A stretch of 64,000 nucleotides of DNA from Calliopum simillimum (taxonomy: Eukaryota; Arthropoda; Insecta; Diptera; Lauxaniidae): NCBI GenBank assembly GCA_951812925.1, contig OX638369.1:26802533-26866532 (forward strand), written 5' to 3'. The translations under genes were made by a program, and so were the position numbers. The notes under the pieces are model-generated. The model saw only the letters and a list, made by a program, of their open reading frames with translations, searched no databases and was not told the DNA's origin. Below are positions 51,101-58,900 of this stretch, in pieces. Position 1 is the first letter of the stretch, and each line of letters opens with the position of its first letter.

Positions 51101-54100
51101 GTTCAGAGTGATATTTTTTTTAAGGTCTGTGATATTAAAGAAAACACACAAAGGGTTTGGGTTTTTCAATCTAAATACATACACTGAGGAAACTTTTTGA
51201 ATAATCAGTTTTACTTTTCCTTTTAATTAAACAAAACTGTAACATATCAAAAGAGGTAAAAATTCTGGATTTCGAAAATAAATATGATAAAAAAAACATT
51301 TCGGAAATTCCAAGATTTTTCCAAAATCTGTAAAAAAAGTGGGCTGGGATTATTCAAAATTTTTTGAAGGTCATTTGAGGTCTCATAATGCAAAATCTCG
51401 GCTTGATGCGGTTTTTATTTTATTTACTCAAAAATGTTAGGAATGTGTTGTACGATATATTGTATAAAATTGTTCGTCTTGAATCAATGTTTTTAGTAGC
51501 TAAGATACTAGTAGTTATAATTAAAAGGTCCATATTTTCGAAATTTCACTTTACTGTAAAACTCTAAATTTTCAATTTGGATAAAACTTGTTGTTCCAAG
51601 ATCATCATCATATTAACCCAATATATCCTGTTCTTATGAGTCTTTTTCGCCCACTTTAAAAAAAATGGATTTTAATGGGTTAAAGCGTGCAAGAAGAATA
51701 TTCTACGGGAAATTTCATAAGAGGTCACTGAAGACGAGACGTGATTATAAAAACTTCAAAATAAAAAATATCTCAGCTCACTTATTTGACACCCTCTTTC
51801 AGTTTATTGGACGTGATTGTAGAATTTCGATAAACGGTTTTTTCTTTAATCAGTTAATAGTCATGTCTTTAAAAAATAAGCAACTAGGGTTTTGGGAAAC
51901 GCAGTATTTCCATTATAAAAAACTATAGAAATATACCGCACTCTCAAAAACTTTACACATTTTGAGCTGATAATAAGTTGTTTCCAACACTGCGCCCATT
52001 ACAGAAATTTGTCATAACTCTGAAAATATTTCACACAGATGGATATGATTTATTACAGATAAAAACGATGACGAATTTGCTTTTAATTATTGCTATAAGT
52101 GCTATTAAGTGTATCATTAACTTTGTGAAAATCCATTGCGAAATACAAAAATATATCAAGTTCAAATATCTAGAACTGAGGAATATACATTTATTTATAG
52201 CCGGGAAATCTATATCGTTTTAATATTAAATCAAAACAAATCAGAATAAATTTTTTTCAACAAATACAAAATTCTTCAGACAGCACGGAGAATACCAAGC
52301 ATAGCAAAATAATTTCTTATGTTCTAATCGATGAATATTTCTTGAGAAAAGTCATCATCATCTTTTAACAAAATTTTATTTACAAATATTTACTTTGTAG
52401 ACGTGTGCTATAATAGAGAAGAGTTGAGCAACTTAAAATTTTTTGAATATTCTGCCTAACATTAAACAGTTATGTCAAGCAAAGAAAAAAAAAATTAATA
52501 TATAATTGGCAAATACTTAAATTCCAAAGTAATTAAACACCGAAAAGGTACTAATTTAAAGCGTAAAGTATATTTGTATCGTTGGGGTTCGAGGTACAAA
52601 AACTTTAACTTTATTAGCAGGTATAATAATTAGAAAGCCATTTAACTATAGTGCAAGAATGTTAAAAATATAAAATGACAAATTTTATGATAATATATTT
52701 ATGCATATGTTGGATATGAAGAGTTCTAGATGCTAATGAGTGAAGATTTTAAGCACAAATACTCAAAAATAAATTTCGTTTTTAAACAAAACCTTTTTAA
52801 GATGATAGGGTGTTTAAGCAATAAAACATTAAAGAAATTGTTTCGTTATTTTTATTGTTAACTAGCATTTCTCGGTGTGCGTCGCTATACCTTCTCTTGT
52901 ACAGAGGCTAGAGGCATTTCCAATTAAATTAAATAAAAGAACGTAAATTTTCTCAATGCAATTTATTAACGCACCAAATATCATCTTTCTGCGTTAAGTA
53001 GTTTCACAGATATGACGCACTTTTCCCTTGATACTCTTAATATACAATACAATACATATACCGAATCTCATCTACGTACGTTACGTCAGAGATATAATAA
53101 ATTATTTTTTTTTTGGAAACGAAAAAAAAAATTTTATAAATTTGTTTCCGACATCTAAGATAGACTCTTGGTGCAAAAAATTTGTTCCTCTAAAATGTTC
53201 TAAAAAATCATGAAACGCGTAGAAAACTCGAAAAAAACGAAAATAAAAAAAAAATTTAATTTTCGGTTCCGCCATCTAAGGGGGGACCGTTGGGTGAAAA
53301 AAATATTTTTTTCACCAAAATGTCTTAGAAAGTCATGAAACGTGTAGAAAATACGAAAAAATGAAAAAAAATTTTTTTTGGTTCCGGCATCCTAAGGGGG
53401 ACCCAAAGGTGAAAAAATACCGAAAAAACTAATGGTGCAGAAACACCTGCCGTACCCAAAAACCTATAAATATAAATTTTCACGATGATCGGTCCAGCCG
53501 TTTGGGAGTCTATAAAGAACATACAGACAGATATACAAACATTCATTTTTATAAATATTTATGTATAGATTTTCTTTTTGTAATATATTAATTTTATCAA
53601 TTGTATACATTGACAAAGGGGTGCGTTTATGGTTTGCCAACTCCTTTATTTATGTTTATATAAAGTTTTCTTGTTTTTTTATTCTTTTATTATTCAAACC
53701 GTATAGAACATTTATGTGTTATTTATGACCAGGTACGCAACAGCGTTGCATGTGGTTGACTCATAAAAAAAAATGTCGACAAAAGCAACGCTTCCCTTTT
53801 TCTTCTTAGTTTCCAGTTATAAATACAATCACGTATTCTTGTGAAAAAAAAGGTTCTGAGTTGAAATATTTTCTTTGTGCTTTGCTAAATTAAGAAAACA
53901 AATTAAAAAAATTTAAACATAATAATGTCACCGTTAAGACATATTAAGTGACAGTATTGTTAAGCATGATACTGAAGCTTCCGCAAAATAATGAAATATT
54001 TTACTGTGACTTCCAGCTGAAGGCTTAAAAACAATTTACAAAGTGTAAGAGTACTTTTTGTATGTAAAAGATCTTAAAAAACGTCTTCAAAAATCCAAAA

Positions 54101-57100
54101 ATTTCAAGATTTCCTTTTTTTAACAAAAAACACCCTGTGTTTGTTCTAAACATAAGTTGCTAAGTGTTCTTGTAAGTTTCAATTAACACTCATTATTTTT
54201 TAATATTTAAGTATAATAAGCACCTACAACGCGTAGATTATAATTATTAAATTTTTGTGATTCTTTTAGAATTTTTTTAAATTTTTTGTGTTCATGTAAT
54301 TCAACTTGTCGCTCGTGTTAATTTAACACTTGCATGCAATAAAATTGTTGCCTCATTTCCGGTACTATTTTGCATATTAAAGACGGCCACAATGTATTAC
54401 ATGTGCTTGCATATTACATATGTATGTGATTGCAATTGTATTGTCATTGTAATAGTACATAGTAGTACTAAAGTTCATTCCACGCTGAATCAAATGCTAA
54501 GCCTGAATCGCAATATTAACTTAAACATTTAAATATTGTATTCGACAGCTACTAATCTTTATATTTTATGTAATTAAAATAATAACTTTTTACAAAAATT
54601 TGCATTTTTTTTCGTTATGAAATTTTCATATTTATCGCTTAATAGAAATACATTTTTTTTTATATAAAGAAAAAACAATAAAAAAAGTCGCTGTAATCAC
54701 TTGTATTTAATGCATTTGAGTTTTAATCTTTAGAAAACTGACATTTTGACATTGTGTTATCGCTTAGTTGCAACAACGTGATCAAATTTATTGAGCACAA
54801 AGTTCGGTAGTTTTTGCTTAGTTTGATTAGTTTTAGTTTGTGTAACTCTTTTGTTTTTTTCTAGGGCACGAGTGCTATATATTATAAATCATTTAGTTCT
54901 TGGAAAATAGTGCTCATGTTTAGAAGTTTTATGACATATACATTTTATGAGTACGGTTTTAAATTTTTTTGAGCTGAACTTGAAATTGAATTTTTAAAAT
55001 TTTTGTAAAATTTCATAAAATGGTAATTCATAATTTATTGTTAAGGAGAAATGAGGAGTGTTTTTTCAAAAGGGCTTATAACCAAAACGAGGCAAAAGTA
55101 ATGTCACATACATTATTTGCATAATAATCAATTAGTGGATAAATCTGATCTTTTTAACTAAATGTAATTAATTTCAAGCCATCAGGTAAACTTTTCGTGA
55201 AAAAAGAACCCAATTTTATTTATTTATAACAAAGTATCAGGCAATTAATATTATGATACTACTTTTGCCTCGTTTTGGTTATAAGCCCTTTTGAAAAATA
55301 ACTCCTCAAATGACAATAGTTAACGCAAATGATATTATTAATCCAAAAAAGCTGAAAAATCTCAAAATCGAAAAGATTTTTGCATTATTTTGATTTTAAG
55401 ATGTTGATTGAAATTTAACCCTTTCAACCCGGAAAAAAACTGTGGGGTACACAATATTTGTGATAGGTTAATCTTAGAAACTAAATTTAAGTAAAATGTT
55501 TGGCCGTCCCTAAATTCAAATTTTTACCGCCAAAGCCGCTTCCGGTCTGTACTCTCAACAGATGTTTTGGATTTGAATTTTCGGGATACAATGTCCTTGG
55601 AGTGGTTATAAGAAAAAACAGTGGTTACAAAAAATTGTATTAATTTTATTTATTCATTCAATTTACAGTAAGTGACGTTAATAACCGTGTTATATTATTC
55701 AAAAGTTTTTATTCAAAAATTTTTGGGATATATTGTCCCAGCCGGGTCGAAAGGGTTAATCAATTTACTAATATTATTACATTTTCAACTGATAAAGAGA
55801 ATATTTTTTTTTTTCTATGGATACGTTTTTGAGAAATCTCTCCTTTCATGTTTTTTAGGGGGCGGATAAAAGACCTTATTTAATTACAGATATCTCGTTA
55901 ACCGATCAGGCAATCTTAAAGAGAAAGAGTGAAAGTTAATAGAATTAAACTTAAATGTCTCATACTTCATTTTTCGATCAGTTTATTAGTTTCTGCGTTA
56001 TTAATTAACAATAAGAACAATTTTTTTTTTTTTTTTTTGAAAAATGGAATGAAGATTTTTCAAATTTGGAAATTTTCTTAAAGAAAAAATCGCTAAAAAT
56101 AAAAAAGGCTTATTGATCATAAATTTAAAGTATCTCAAATAAAAAATGTACTAACGGAGGAAACCGATGGTTAACGGAGCAATGATCACTTAAATGGAAA
56201 TACCAAAATTCAAATTCTACTCTATTTATGTTACTTTCTCCAGCATAAGTCTACAAATTTAAATTTTTTTTTTCCAATTCGACCGATTCATATTTATTTT
56301 GATTAGATGGACCATCATTAGTAAATAAAAAAATAATTGAGGAGTGCCCGTACCAAAGGGCCTAAGTACCATTTCGAGGCAAAAGTAGTGTCATAATATG
56401 AAACAGGTTTAATTTTGTTAGAAATTAATAAAATTGTTTTCTGTTTTCACTAAAAAATTTCTTGATAGTGTGAAATTGATGTCATTATGTGGAAAAAATT
56501 ATAACAGTCAAATAACAGACTATTAGGCACATAAACAGTATTACACTACTTTTGCCTCGAAATGGTACTTAGGCCCTTTGGTACGGCCACTCCTCAATTG
56601 TTATTTTTTTCGAGGCGAAACTTAACTTCAACTGATCTGTAAAAAGAACGTTTTATTTTATTATGGCGAACTCGTTGGAAAGGCTAATAGGTTGCCTTTT
56701 TAACAATGGACAACTTGTTGAGATTGAATAAAAAAGAGCAAATCTGTAGTGATTTTCAGATTATTTCTTTAACCCCGTTAACATTTTCTGAACCAAACAA
56801 GTAGAAAAGTTCAAGTTCTACTTACTTTTATCAACAACATATCTTATTATAAAAAGATCCGATGGAAAATGATATACTCTTATTAAATCTAATAGTCTGT
56901 TTCCACCGAAGATTTGTAAAGGGATCTTTTGTGGTTGTGAGAATTTTTTCGATTTATTGTTTATTTATTCTATAGAGCTCACTAAGTTTAACATTTTGCA
57001 TCATTTTAAGCATTTCATAGCTATTTGTTATCAAGCTTTTCAACCAATTCTATTTATAAAACAAGTCGAAGGCATTTTTAAAAAATCAACCTAACTGGGA

Positions 57101-58381
57101 ACGTTTCAGGAGAGCTAAAAAACTGTTTATCTGCTTCTCAATAATGTAGTTTTTCAATGCATTTTTATTAACCCGAAGCTGTCAGCTGTCAAATTGTTTG
57201 CTTTTTTTGGCTCACAATACTTAACTGCACAAATGTAACAAATTCAAATCTTGCATGAATTATGGGACACTATTATATCTCTGGAACTAAAAATCATAGA
57301 GACATGAACATTACACCAAAAGAAATGTATTTATATTTATGACAAAAATCCTGGAAAATTGTCTGTCTTCGAGTTAAGTGGTTTTGTGAAATTTTTTCCA
57401 TTTTACTAAAAACTAACTATTTATTTTGTTTGTCTTCACCAATAATTTTTGAGTTTCTTTTGTAAATCTCTTAAAACTGCCTATTCTAATTCAAGATTTC
57501 CTGGTCGCTCTAGATTTAAAGGAATTTTATCTGAAATTAAAGAAAACGATATCCCACTTAGTAGGTACTCTAGATAACTTTTTGAGCGTTTTTATAACTA
57601 ATACCATGGAAACTGTAAAATCCAATTGAAAATCAAAATCAAGTTTGATGCATTTAAAAAATATAGAGTTTTTCCTCAATCCATGTGCAATTAAATTTAA
57701 TATTTCTTGCTAAAAAGTTGCTGCTGGCAATAATGCACAGATATTCTAATTAGAATGAGAGAGAGAGAGCCCAATCAGAACAAAGAAAAACATGAAAAAT
57801 TTCAACTGAGCGAAAGCGACCAAAAAGGAAAAAATATTAATCGTTTTAAGAAATTATAAGTAGTTGGGGATATAGGATAAAAAAAAAACTAAAAAAGTTT
57901 ACGAGAAAAAAGAAAACAATAAATATTAAATAAAAGCAGAAAAAATAAAAACAAATGATACAGAAAAAAGAATAACAAAAAATTGAGGAAAACAGACAAA
58001 CTAAAAGAAATCAAAAAAATTCGAGCAAGAAATATCACACAAATCAGTTTCAGGTCTTTTGGGGCATCATCTATCTTGTTGATATGGATGAATTTGATTA
58101 GTTTTGGTTCTGGCATTTCTAGCACTAATTTAGCATAGAGTATAGTAAATTGTCTACTTACTGCTACGACTGCCTTCCTTTACACGATATGTCAAATTAT
58201 GAAACGCCAAATCAACAGCTGGACGTTTGGGTAAATGTTGCAAAGTCTTTGGTTGTGCTGGAACAATCTGCGCCTTAACATTTCCACCGCTGCTGCCACC
58301 AACACTGACTATAACAACGCCACCATTGCCACTGCCATTCCTATTATCATTCAATAGATTATTACTGTCGTTCTCGACCAT
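23680..58381 (-). CDS. ABCG half-transporter, ABCG1/ABCG4-like, 7 coding exons
   Basis: Seven exons (58162-58381, 37972-38089, 28862-29051, 26575-27420, 26321-26489, 24245-24345, 23680-24180) splice in frame to 2145 nt, 714 residues, with GT/AG at every junction. The protein has the ABCG order: ATPase first, membrane domain second. Visible are Walker [10 protein letters not shown] (96-104), Q-loop Q142, signature LSGGQ (197-201), Walker B IMFFDE (217-222) and H-switch H254. About six membrane spans lie near 465-482, 493-515, 536-562, 573-596, 601-622 and 683-707. Cysteines 660 and 665 lie in the last outer loop. The length fits ABCG half-transporters, which dimerise; ABCG1/ABCG4 members move sterols or lipids, but the substrate here is unknown. 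Residues about 285-445 form a variable linker. Drosophila has several paralogues in this clade (for example CG3164 and CG17646), so I give no symbol. The reading frame shows no damage. Confidence 0.95.
24245..24345 (-). CDS. ABCG exon 6
   Basis: 101 nt, acceptor CTAATTTCAG, donor GTAAGAAA. It encodes [12 protein letters not shown] and the start of TM3, ending at DIPFQ in phase 0. [13 protein letters not shown] is the usual conserved stretch between TM2 and TM3 in ABCG transporters. The next intron is 64 bp. Confidence 0.95.
24658..25789 (-). pseudogene. Mariner (irritans-like) copy in ABCG intron 5, internally deleted
   Basis: Ends CGAGAGCAGTTTGACAAGTT (24658) and, inverted at 25789, CGAGGGCAGTTTGATAAGTT; TA flanks both sides (24656-24657 and 25790-25791). 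The minus-strand frame starts at about 25607 with [20 protein letters not shown] then [11 protein letters not shown]. It is then shifted and stopped: KIHGMILN joins directly to [20 protein letters not shown]. The final parts are [29 protein letters not shown] and [19 protein letters not shown] stretch including the second helix-turn-helix is lost. The catalytic Asp of VDETW appears changed. It lies in the same strand sense as the host gene. Confidence 0.9.
26321..26489 (-). CDS. ABCG exon 5 (TM1-TM2)
   Basis: 169 nt, acceptor TTCTTACAG, donor GTAAGTTT. It encodes residues 459-514 plus one base. Two hydrophobic spans are visible, with an [12 protein letters not shown] turn after the first, typical of the ABC2-type membrane domain of ABCG proteins. 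The intron before it is only 85 bp; the one after is about 1.9 kb and contains a mariner copy. Confidence 0.95.
26575..27420 (-). CDS. ABCG exon 4 (signature, Walker B, linker)
   Basis: 846 nt (282 codons), phase 0 at both ends, acceptor AATTTCCAG, donor GTGAGTTT. It holds the LSGGQ signature, Walker B FFDE, the D-loop SGLD, the H-switch TIHQPS, the AGGRTIICT strand, the CGEHGDH region and the long linker. It ends with [10 protein letters not shown], the amphipathic stretch just before the first membrane span. The linker is rich in Asn, Asp and Thr and is the part most likely to vary between species. Confidence 0.97.
28364..28819 (+). pseudogene. Non-LTR retrotransposon endonuclease fragment (Jockey/I-like)
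   Basis: A 151-codon open stretch reading [41 protein letters not shown], then [36 protein letters not shown] and [12 protein letters not shown]. These are the landmarks of the APE-type endonuclease that precedes the reverse transcriptase in Jockey-, I- and R1-like elements. The expected metal-binding core between ASAYC and AHARH is shortened, so it is internally deleted. It lies in ABCG intron 3, antisense to the gene. Confidence 0.75.
28862..29051 (-). CDS. ABCG exon 3 (Q-loop)
   Basis: 190 nt, acceptor TATTTTCAG, donor GTAAGTAAG. It encodes residues 113-176, including the Q-loop YIMQDNQL (Q142), and ends in phase 0. The following SVQEAM segment is a usual ABCG landmark between the Q-loop and the signature motif. 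Confidence 0.95.
29623..30444. mobile_element. Foldback with repeated ACGAAAAGTAGG-like motif
   Basis: ACGAAAAGTATGACTATTCA at 29623 is mirrored at 30444 by the inverse of ACGAACAGTAAAATGATTCA. Both arms hold several copies of a 12-base phrase (CGAAAAGTAGGA, CGAAAACTAGG and reverse forms) at irregular 25-60 bp spacing. The middle 400 bp is ordinary AT-rich DNA. Lies in ABCG intron 2. A DINE-like fragment (GAGAGGCGTGGCACCGCCCA) adjoins at 29493-29512. Confidence 0.6.
30445..32030. other. Intron 2 sequence, nothing recognised
   Basis: AT-rich intronic DNA of the ABCG gene with runs of A and T. No exon-like frame and no repeat I can define. Confidence 0.45.
32030..32530 (-). pseudogene. LINE RNase H fragment (I/Jockey-like)
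   Basis: The minus-strand frame 32368-32129 reads [19 protein letters not shown]. This matches the first catalytic Asp block (FTDGSK) of the RNase H domain in I- and Jockey-type LINEs. Upstream, [13 protein letters not shown] (from about 32430) resembles the linker before it (ALRL). No complete domain; stops and shifts on both sides. It is in the same strand sense as the ABCG gene, in intron 2. Confidence 0.65.
32745..32960. mobile_element. Short palindromic MITE
   Basis: Arms of about 65 bp: CCATTATAACCAAGTTTTTG and GGAAAAAGG in the left arm return inverted as CCTTTTTCCAAAAACTTGG and TTATAATGG in the right arm. The spacer is about 85 bp. Confidence 0.7.
32991..33785. mobile_element. TIR element with ACACGGT ends
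   Basis: TACACCTAATTCTGTTTTTA followed by CACGG (32991-33015) is mirrored at 33785 with one mismatch. Inside both ends there are repeats of CCGTGT(A/T)(A/G)AA and ATCGTGTAAAA. The interior (33100-33650) is AT-rich, with no transposase. About 0.8 kb, non-autonomous. Confidence 0.7.
33869..34215. repeat. Two-copy tandem repeat, ~165 bp
   Basis: GCCGATACTGCTTCACGAA at 33869 and ACCGATACTGATTCACGAA at 34033 start two diverged copies. Both continue through TTCATAAT, TTTCTTAA, AGCTATTTT/ACCTATTTT and CATAAGT, ending with GGTATTTGA and a TTAGTACTT phrase. A similar TTAGTACTT-TTT...GAAAGCT phrase recurs near 38450-38500. Confidence 0.6.
34216..36020. other. Intron 2 sequence, nothing recognised
   Basis: AT-rich intronic DNA with A runs (for example 35799-35813 and 35959-35970). 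No exon signature or element identified. Confidence 0.45.
36021..36261. mobile_element. 241-bp palindromic MITE, family B, copy 2
   Basis: Begins TCAGGCATGTTC and ends GAACATGCCTGA, exactly 241 bp like the copy at 12298-12538. The core (AAGATGGAATCGGATTTGT and TCGATTTACCGAAACATAAA) is in the opposite orientation to that copy. No coding capacity. Located in ABCG intron 2. Confidence 0.87.
36370..36630 (+). repeat. Dispersed repeat, copy 1 (second at 57150)
   Basis: Shares with 57150-57400, in the same order: TTTCAATGCA, AACTGTCAG/AGCTGTCAG, GGGACAC, ATCTCTGGAACTAAAAAT, ATAGAGAC(T/A)TGAA and ATTGTCT. Both copies are in the same orientation. No terminal repeats recognised. Confidence 0.65.
36631..37971. 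other. Intron 2 sequence, nothing recognised
   Basis: No exon or element found. A 68-codon frame at 36730-36936 has no recognisable motif. Confidence 0.4.
37972..38089 (-). CDS. ABCG exon 2 (Walker A)
   Basis: 118 nt between a CTATTTCAG acceptor and a GTAAGTAT donor. It encodes residues 74-112 with split codons at both ends, and carries the P-loop [17 protein letters not shown] that binds the nucleotide phosphates. The phase fits exons 1 and 3 exactly. Confidence 0.95.
38090..42184. other. Intron 1, 3' part
   Basis: About 4 kb of AT-rich intron. It contains a tRNA-like piece (39441-39508) and a short GC-rich GCCGCGGCGGCGTC at 40371-40384. The less AT-rich stretch near 41560-41690 could hold regulatory sequence or an alternative exon, but no splice-bounded frame was found. 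Confidence 0.4.
39441..39508 (+). repeat. tRNA-derived fragment (SINE-like)
   Basis: The segment reads TAAGCCGTCTGACTGATAAC, then GTGGGGGAGATG and TTTGAATCCCACAC, resembling the 3' half of a tRNA with a B-box-like TTTGAATCC and a following T run. The 5' half and acceptor pairing are not convincing, so it is not a functional tRNA gene. Confidence 0.45.
42185..42569. mobile_element. Palindromic element, 385 bp
   Basis: CAGTCCTATTCTG at 42185 is mirrored by the inverse of CAGTCCTGTTCCG at 42569. Arms of about 130 bp share CGTGTGGTTTCA, GAAGACTTTTTGATCAAAAT and TAAAAAGTATCAGAATC. The phrase ATAAAAAGTA...GGAGAAT-AC also occurs in the large palindrome at 59812-60972, so the two families may be related. 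Confidence 0.8.
42750..43160 (+). repeat. Dispersed repeat related to 8650-8900
   Basis: Shares GTTTTAAAGAAAAAGA, TATCAGGTTT, A(T/A)ATTAC-like, TCACGAAAAA/TTACGAAAAA, AAAACTATA-G-GATA and GGCAATT-T, in the same order as the interior of the inverted-repeat element at 8143-9241. The borders are not defined here. Confidence 0.5.
43161..45600. other. Intron 1, middle part
   Basis: AT-rich intronic DNA. The only structure seen is a two-copy 41-bp tandem at 43514-43596 (AATTGTCT, TATGCATTACA and TCGGACCAGA in each copy). No exon. Confidence 0.4.
45620..46115. repeat. Degenerate tandem repeat, ~120-155 bp units
   Basis: Units begin near 45620, 45756, 45879 and 46033. The clearest share GTT(T/C)TG-GTAGCACTT, then GTTCTAAAG(A/G)AAATCCT, (A/G)ATAACATTTTTC and AATCGAAAAATC-like ends. 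Spacing varies and the first unit is very diverged. Confidence 0.55.
47656..47725 (+). terminator. 12-bp hairpin followed by a T run
   Basis: GCTTACCGCAGC (47656-47667) pairs perfectly with GCTGCGGTAAGC (47707-47718) across a 39-base loop and is followed by GTTTTTT. In a fly this is more likely part of a small transposon-derived structure than a true terminator. Within the insertion in the piggyBac-like MITE. Confidence 0.3.
47761..47853 (-). repeat. tRNA-derived pseudogene or SINE head
   Basis: On the minus strand GGGCATTGGTGTAGCGGTCT, then GGACGGTCGTATTGAAATCC and TGGCGCGGCCAG, followed by a long T run. The pieces resemble A-box and B-box regions of a tRNA gene, with extra bases between. 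A second tRNA-like end, GAGTTCGAACCCAGCC followed by GGGTGATTTTTTT, lies on the same strand at 47973-48000. Neither folds convincingly as a real tRNA. Confidence 0.45.
48325..52850. other. Intron 1, long stretch without features
   Basis: About 4.5 kb of AT-rich intronic DNA. Short frames such as 51665-51928 show no recognisable domain. Weak resemblance of 51100-51400 to 14580-15010 suggests a very old shared repeat. No exon. Confidence 0.4.
52860..53572 (+). mobile_element. RTE/SINE-like 3' region with tandem units
   Basis: Starts near ACTAGCATTTCTCGGTGTGC then GTCGCTATACCTTCTC, and ends with CGATGATCGGTCCAGCCGTT, TGGGAGTCTATAA and CATACAGACAGATATACAAAC. Both phrases are typical of tails of RTE-type non-LTR elements and their SINEs in insects. 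In the middle are three diverged units of about 117 bp, each beginning GGTTCCG-CATC-TAAG (near 53145, 53265 and 53379). No protein. Confidence 0.5.
53573..55051. other. Intron 1, nothing recognised
   Basis: AT-rich intronic DNA. No exon and no repeat defined. Confidence 0.4.
55052..55308. mobile_element. MITE family C, copy 1
   Basis: TGAGGAGTGTTTTTTCAAAA and GGGCTTATAACC at the left are mirrored at the right (…GGTTATAAGCCC, TTTTGAAAAATAACTCCTCA). GAGGCAAAAGTA lies in both arms. The interior phrases match the copies at 56337 and 21700. Confidence 0.8.
55415..55759. mobile_element. piggyBac-like MITE, copy 2
   Basis: TTAACCCTTTCAACCCGG at 55415-55432 is mirrored by CCGGGTCGAAAGGGTTAA at 55742-55759. 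TTAA at both borders with ends beginning CCC is the signature of piggyBac transposition. 345 bp, no coding capacity, so it would depend on a transposase elsewhere. Copy 1 lies at 47444-48324 in the opposite orientation. Confidence 0.85.
55760..56336. other. Intron 1, repeat-like but undefined
   Basis: Contains a long T run (56019-56038) and phrases reminiscent of old palindromic elements, but I could not delimit any arms. Confidence 0.35.
56337..56597. mobile_element. MITE family C, copy 2
   Basis: TTGAGGAGTGCCCGTACCAA at 56337 returns inverted at 56597. The second block AGGGCCTAAGTACCATTTCG also lies in both arms, followed by AGGCAAAAGTAGTGT. The interior is the reverse of the 21700 copy (AATTTTGTTAGAAATTAATA and TAGTGTGAAATTGAT). 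Confidence 0.82.
56598..58161. other. Intron 1, 5' part
   Basis: Intronic DNA next to exon 1. It contains the second copy of the dispersed repeat (57150-57400), a short GA run (AATGAGAGAGAGAGAGCCCA, 57756-57775) and an A-rich stretch (57880-58010). No further exon. Confidence 0.4.
57150..57400 (+). repeat. Dispersed repeat, copy 2 (first at 36370)
   Basis: Same ordered phrases as 36370-36630, notably ATCTCTGGAACTAAAAATCA followed by TAGAGACATGAA, with ACACCAAAAGAA next. Substitutions and small gaps throughout show it is old. Confidence 0.65.
58162..58381 (-). CDS. ABCG exon 1 (start codon)
   Basis: Encodes residues 1-73 plus the first base of codon 74. The start codon is ATG at 58381-58379, with A at -3 and G at +4, and an in-frame TGA 24 nt upstream bounds the frame. 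Residues 1-45 are Asn/Gly/Ser-rich and probably disordered; the fold begins near [12 protein letters not shown], the usual first strand of an ABCG ATPase. The donor is GTAAGTAG. It is separated from exon 2 by a 20-kb intron, so alternative first exons inside intron 1 are possible; I could not identify one. Confidence 0.88.
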
Positions 58382-58799
58382 TTTTAAAGGTTTTTTCTTA
58401 TTTCAAATTATAGAAATATTTTTGATTAAAATTTTTTTTTTTTTATAGCACCATAAGAACAACACTTTTTTATTTCAGGAAAAAAATATAAACTTTCGAA
58501 AATTTCAATTTCCCTTTAACTACTGCGTTTTGTATTTAATTTGTTAGCACAAAACTTGAGAAACAACTTTTCTTTTTATTTTCTCCCAATTTTCTCGATG
58601 AGATTCCCCTTTTTTTTGAATTCAAAACACTGTGACGAGGGAAGAAGAGGGCTCAGTTTCAGCTGCTTTTACTTTTGTTTATTTGTTTTTCTGTTTTACC
58701 CTCCAATTGCAAGAAGGAAAAAAACCTGAAAAATTTCAACCACCGTATCGTTTGCTTTTGTTAGATAATTCCTATACTTTCGACAACCCACTCAAATCG

Positions 58800-58900
58800 A
58801 AATGTTCTTTTCCCACTCACGGTGCGATCGCGACTGAATCGAACCGCAAATTGAAATGAGTGAAGAAGGCGCAGAGTCTGTCAGTTAGTTAAACCGACGA
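58800..58900 (-). promoter_or_regulatory. Candidate core promoter of the ABCG gene
   Basis: On the minus strand TCAGTC at 58837-58832 fits the fly initiator consensus TCAKTY perfectly, placing a possible start at 58835 and an unspliced 5' UTR of about 454 nt before the ATG at 58381. At +28 to +33 the bases AGAACA match the downstream element only partly (4 of 6). On the plus strand another initiator-like TCAGTT lies at 58881-58886, so divergent initiation is possible. The local sequence is less AT-rich than its surroundings. No transcript evidence is available. Confidence 0.35.
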
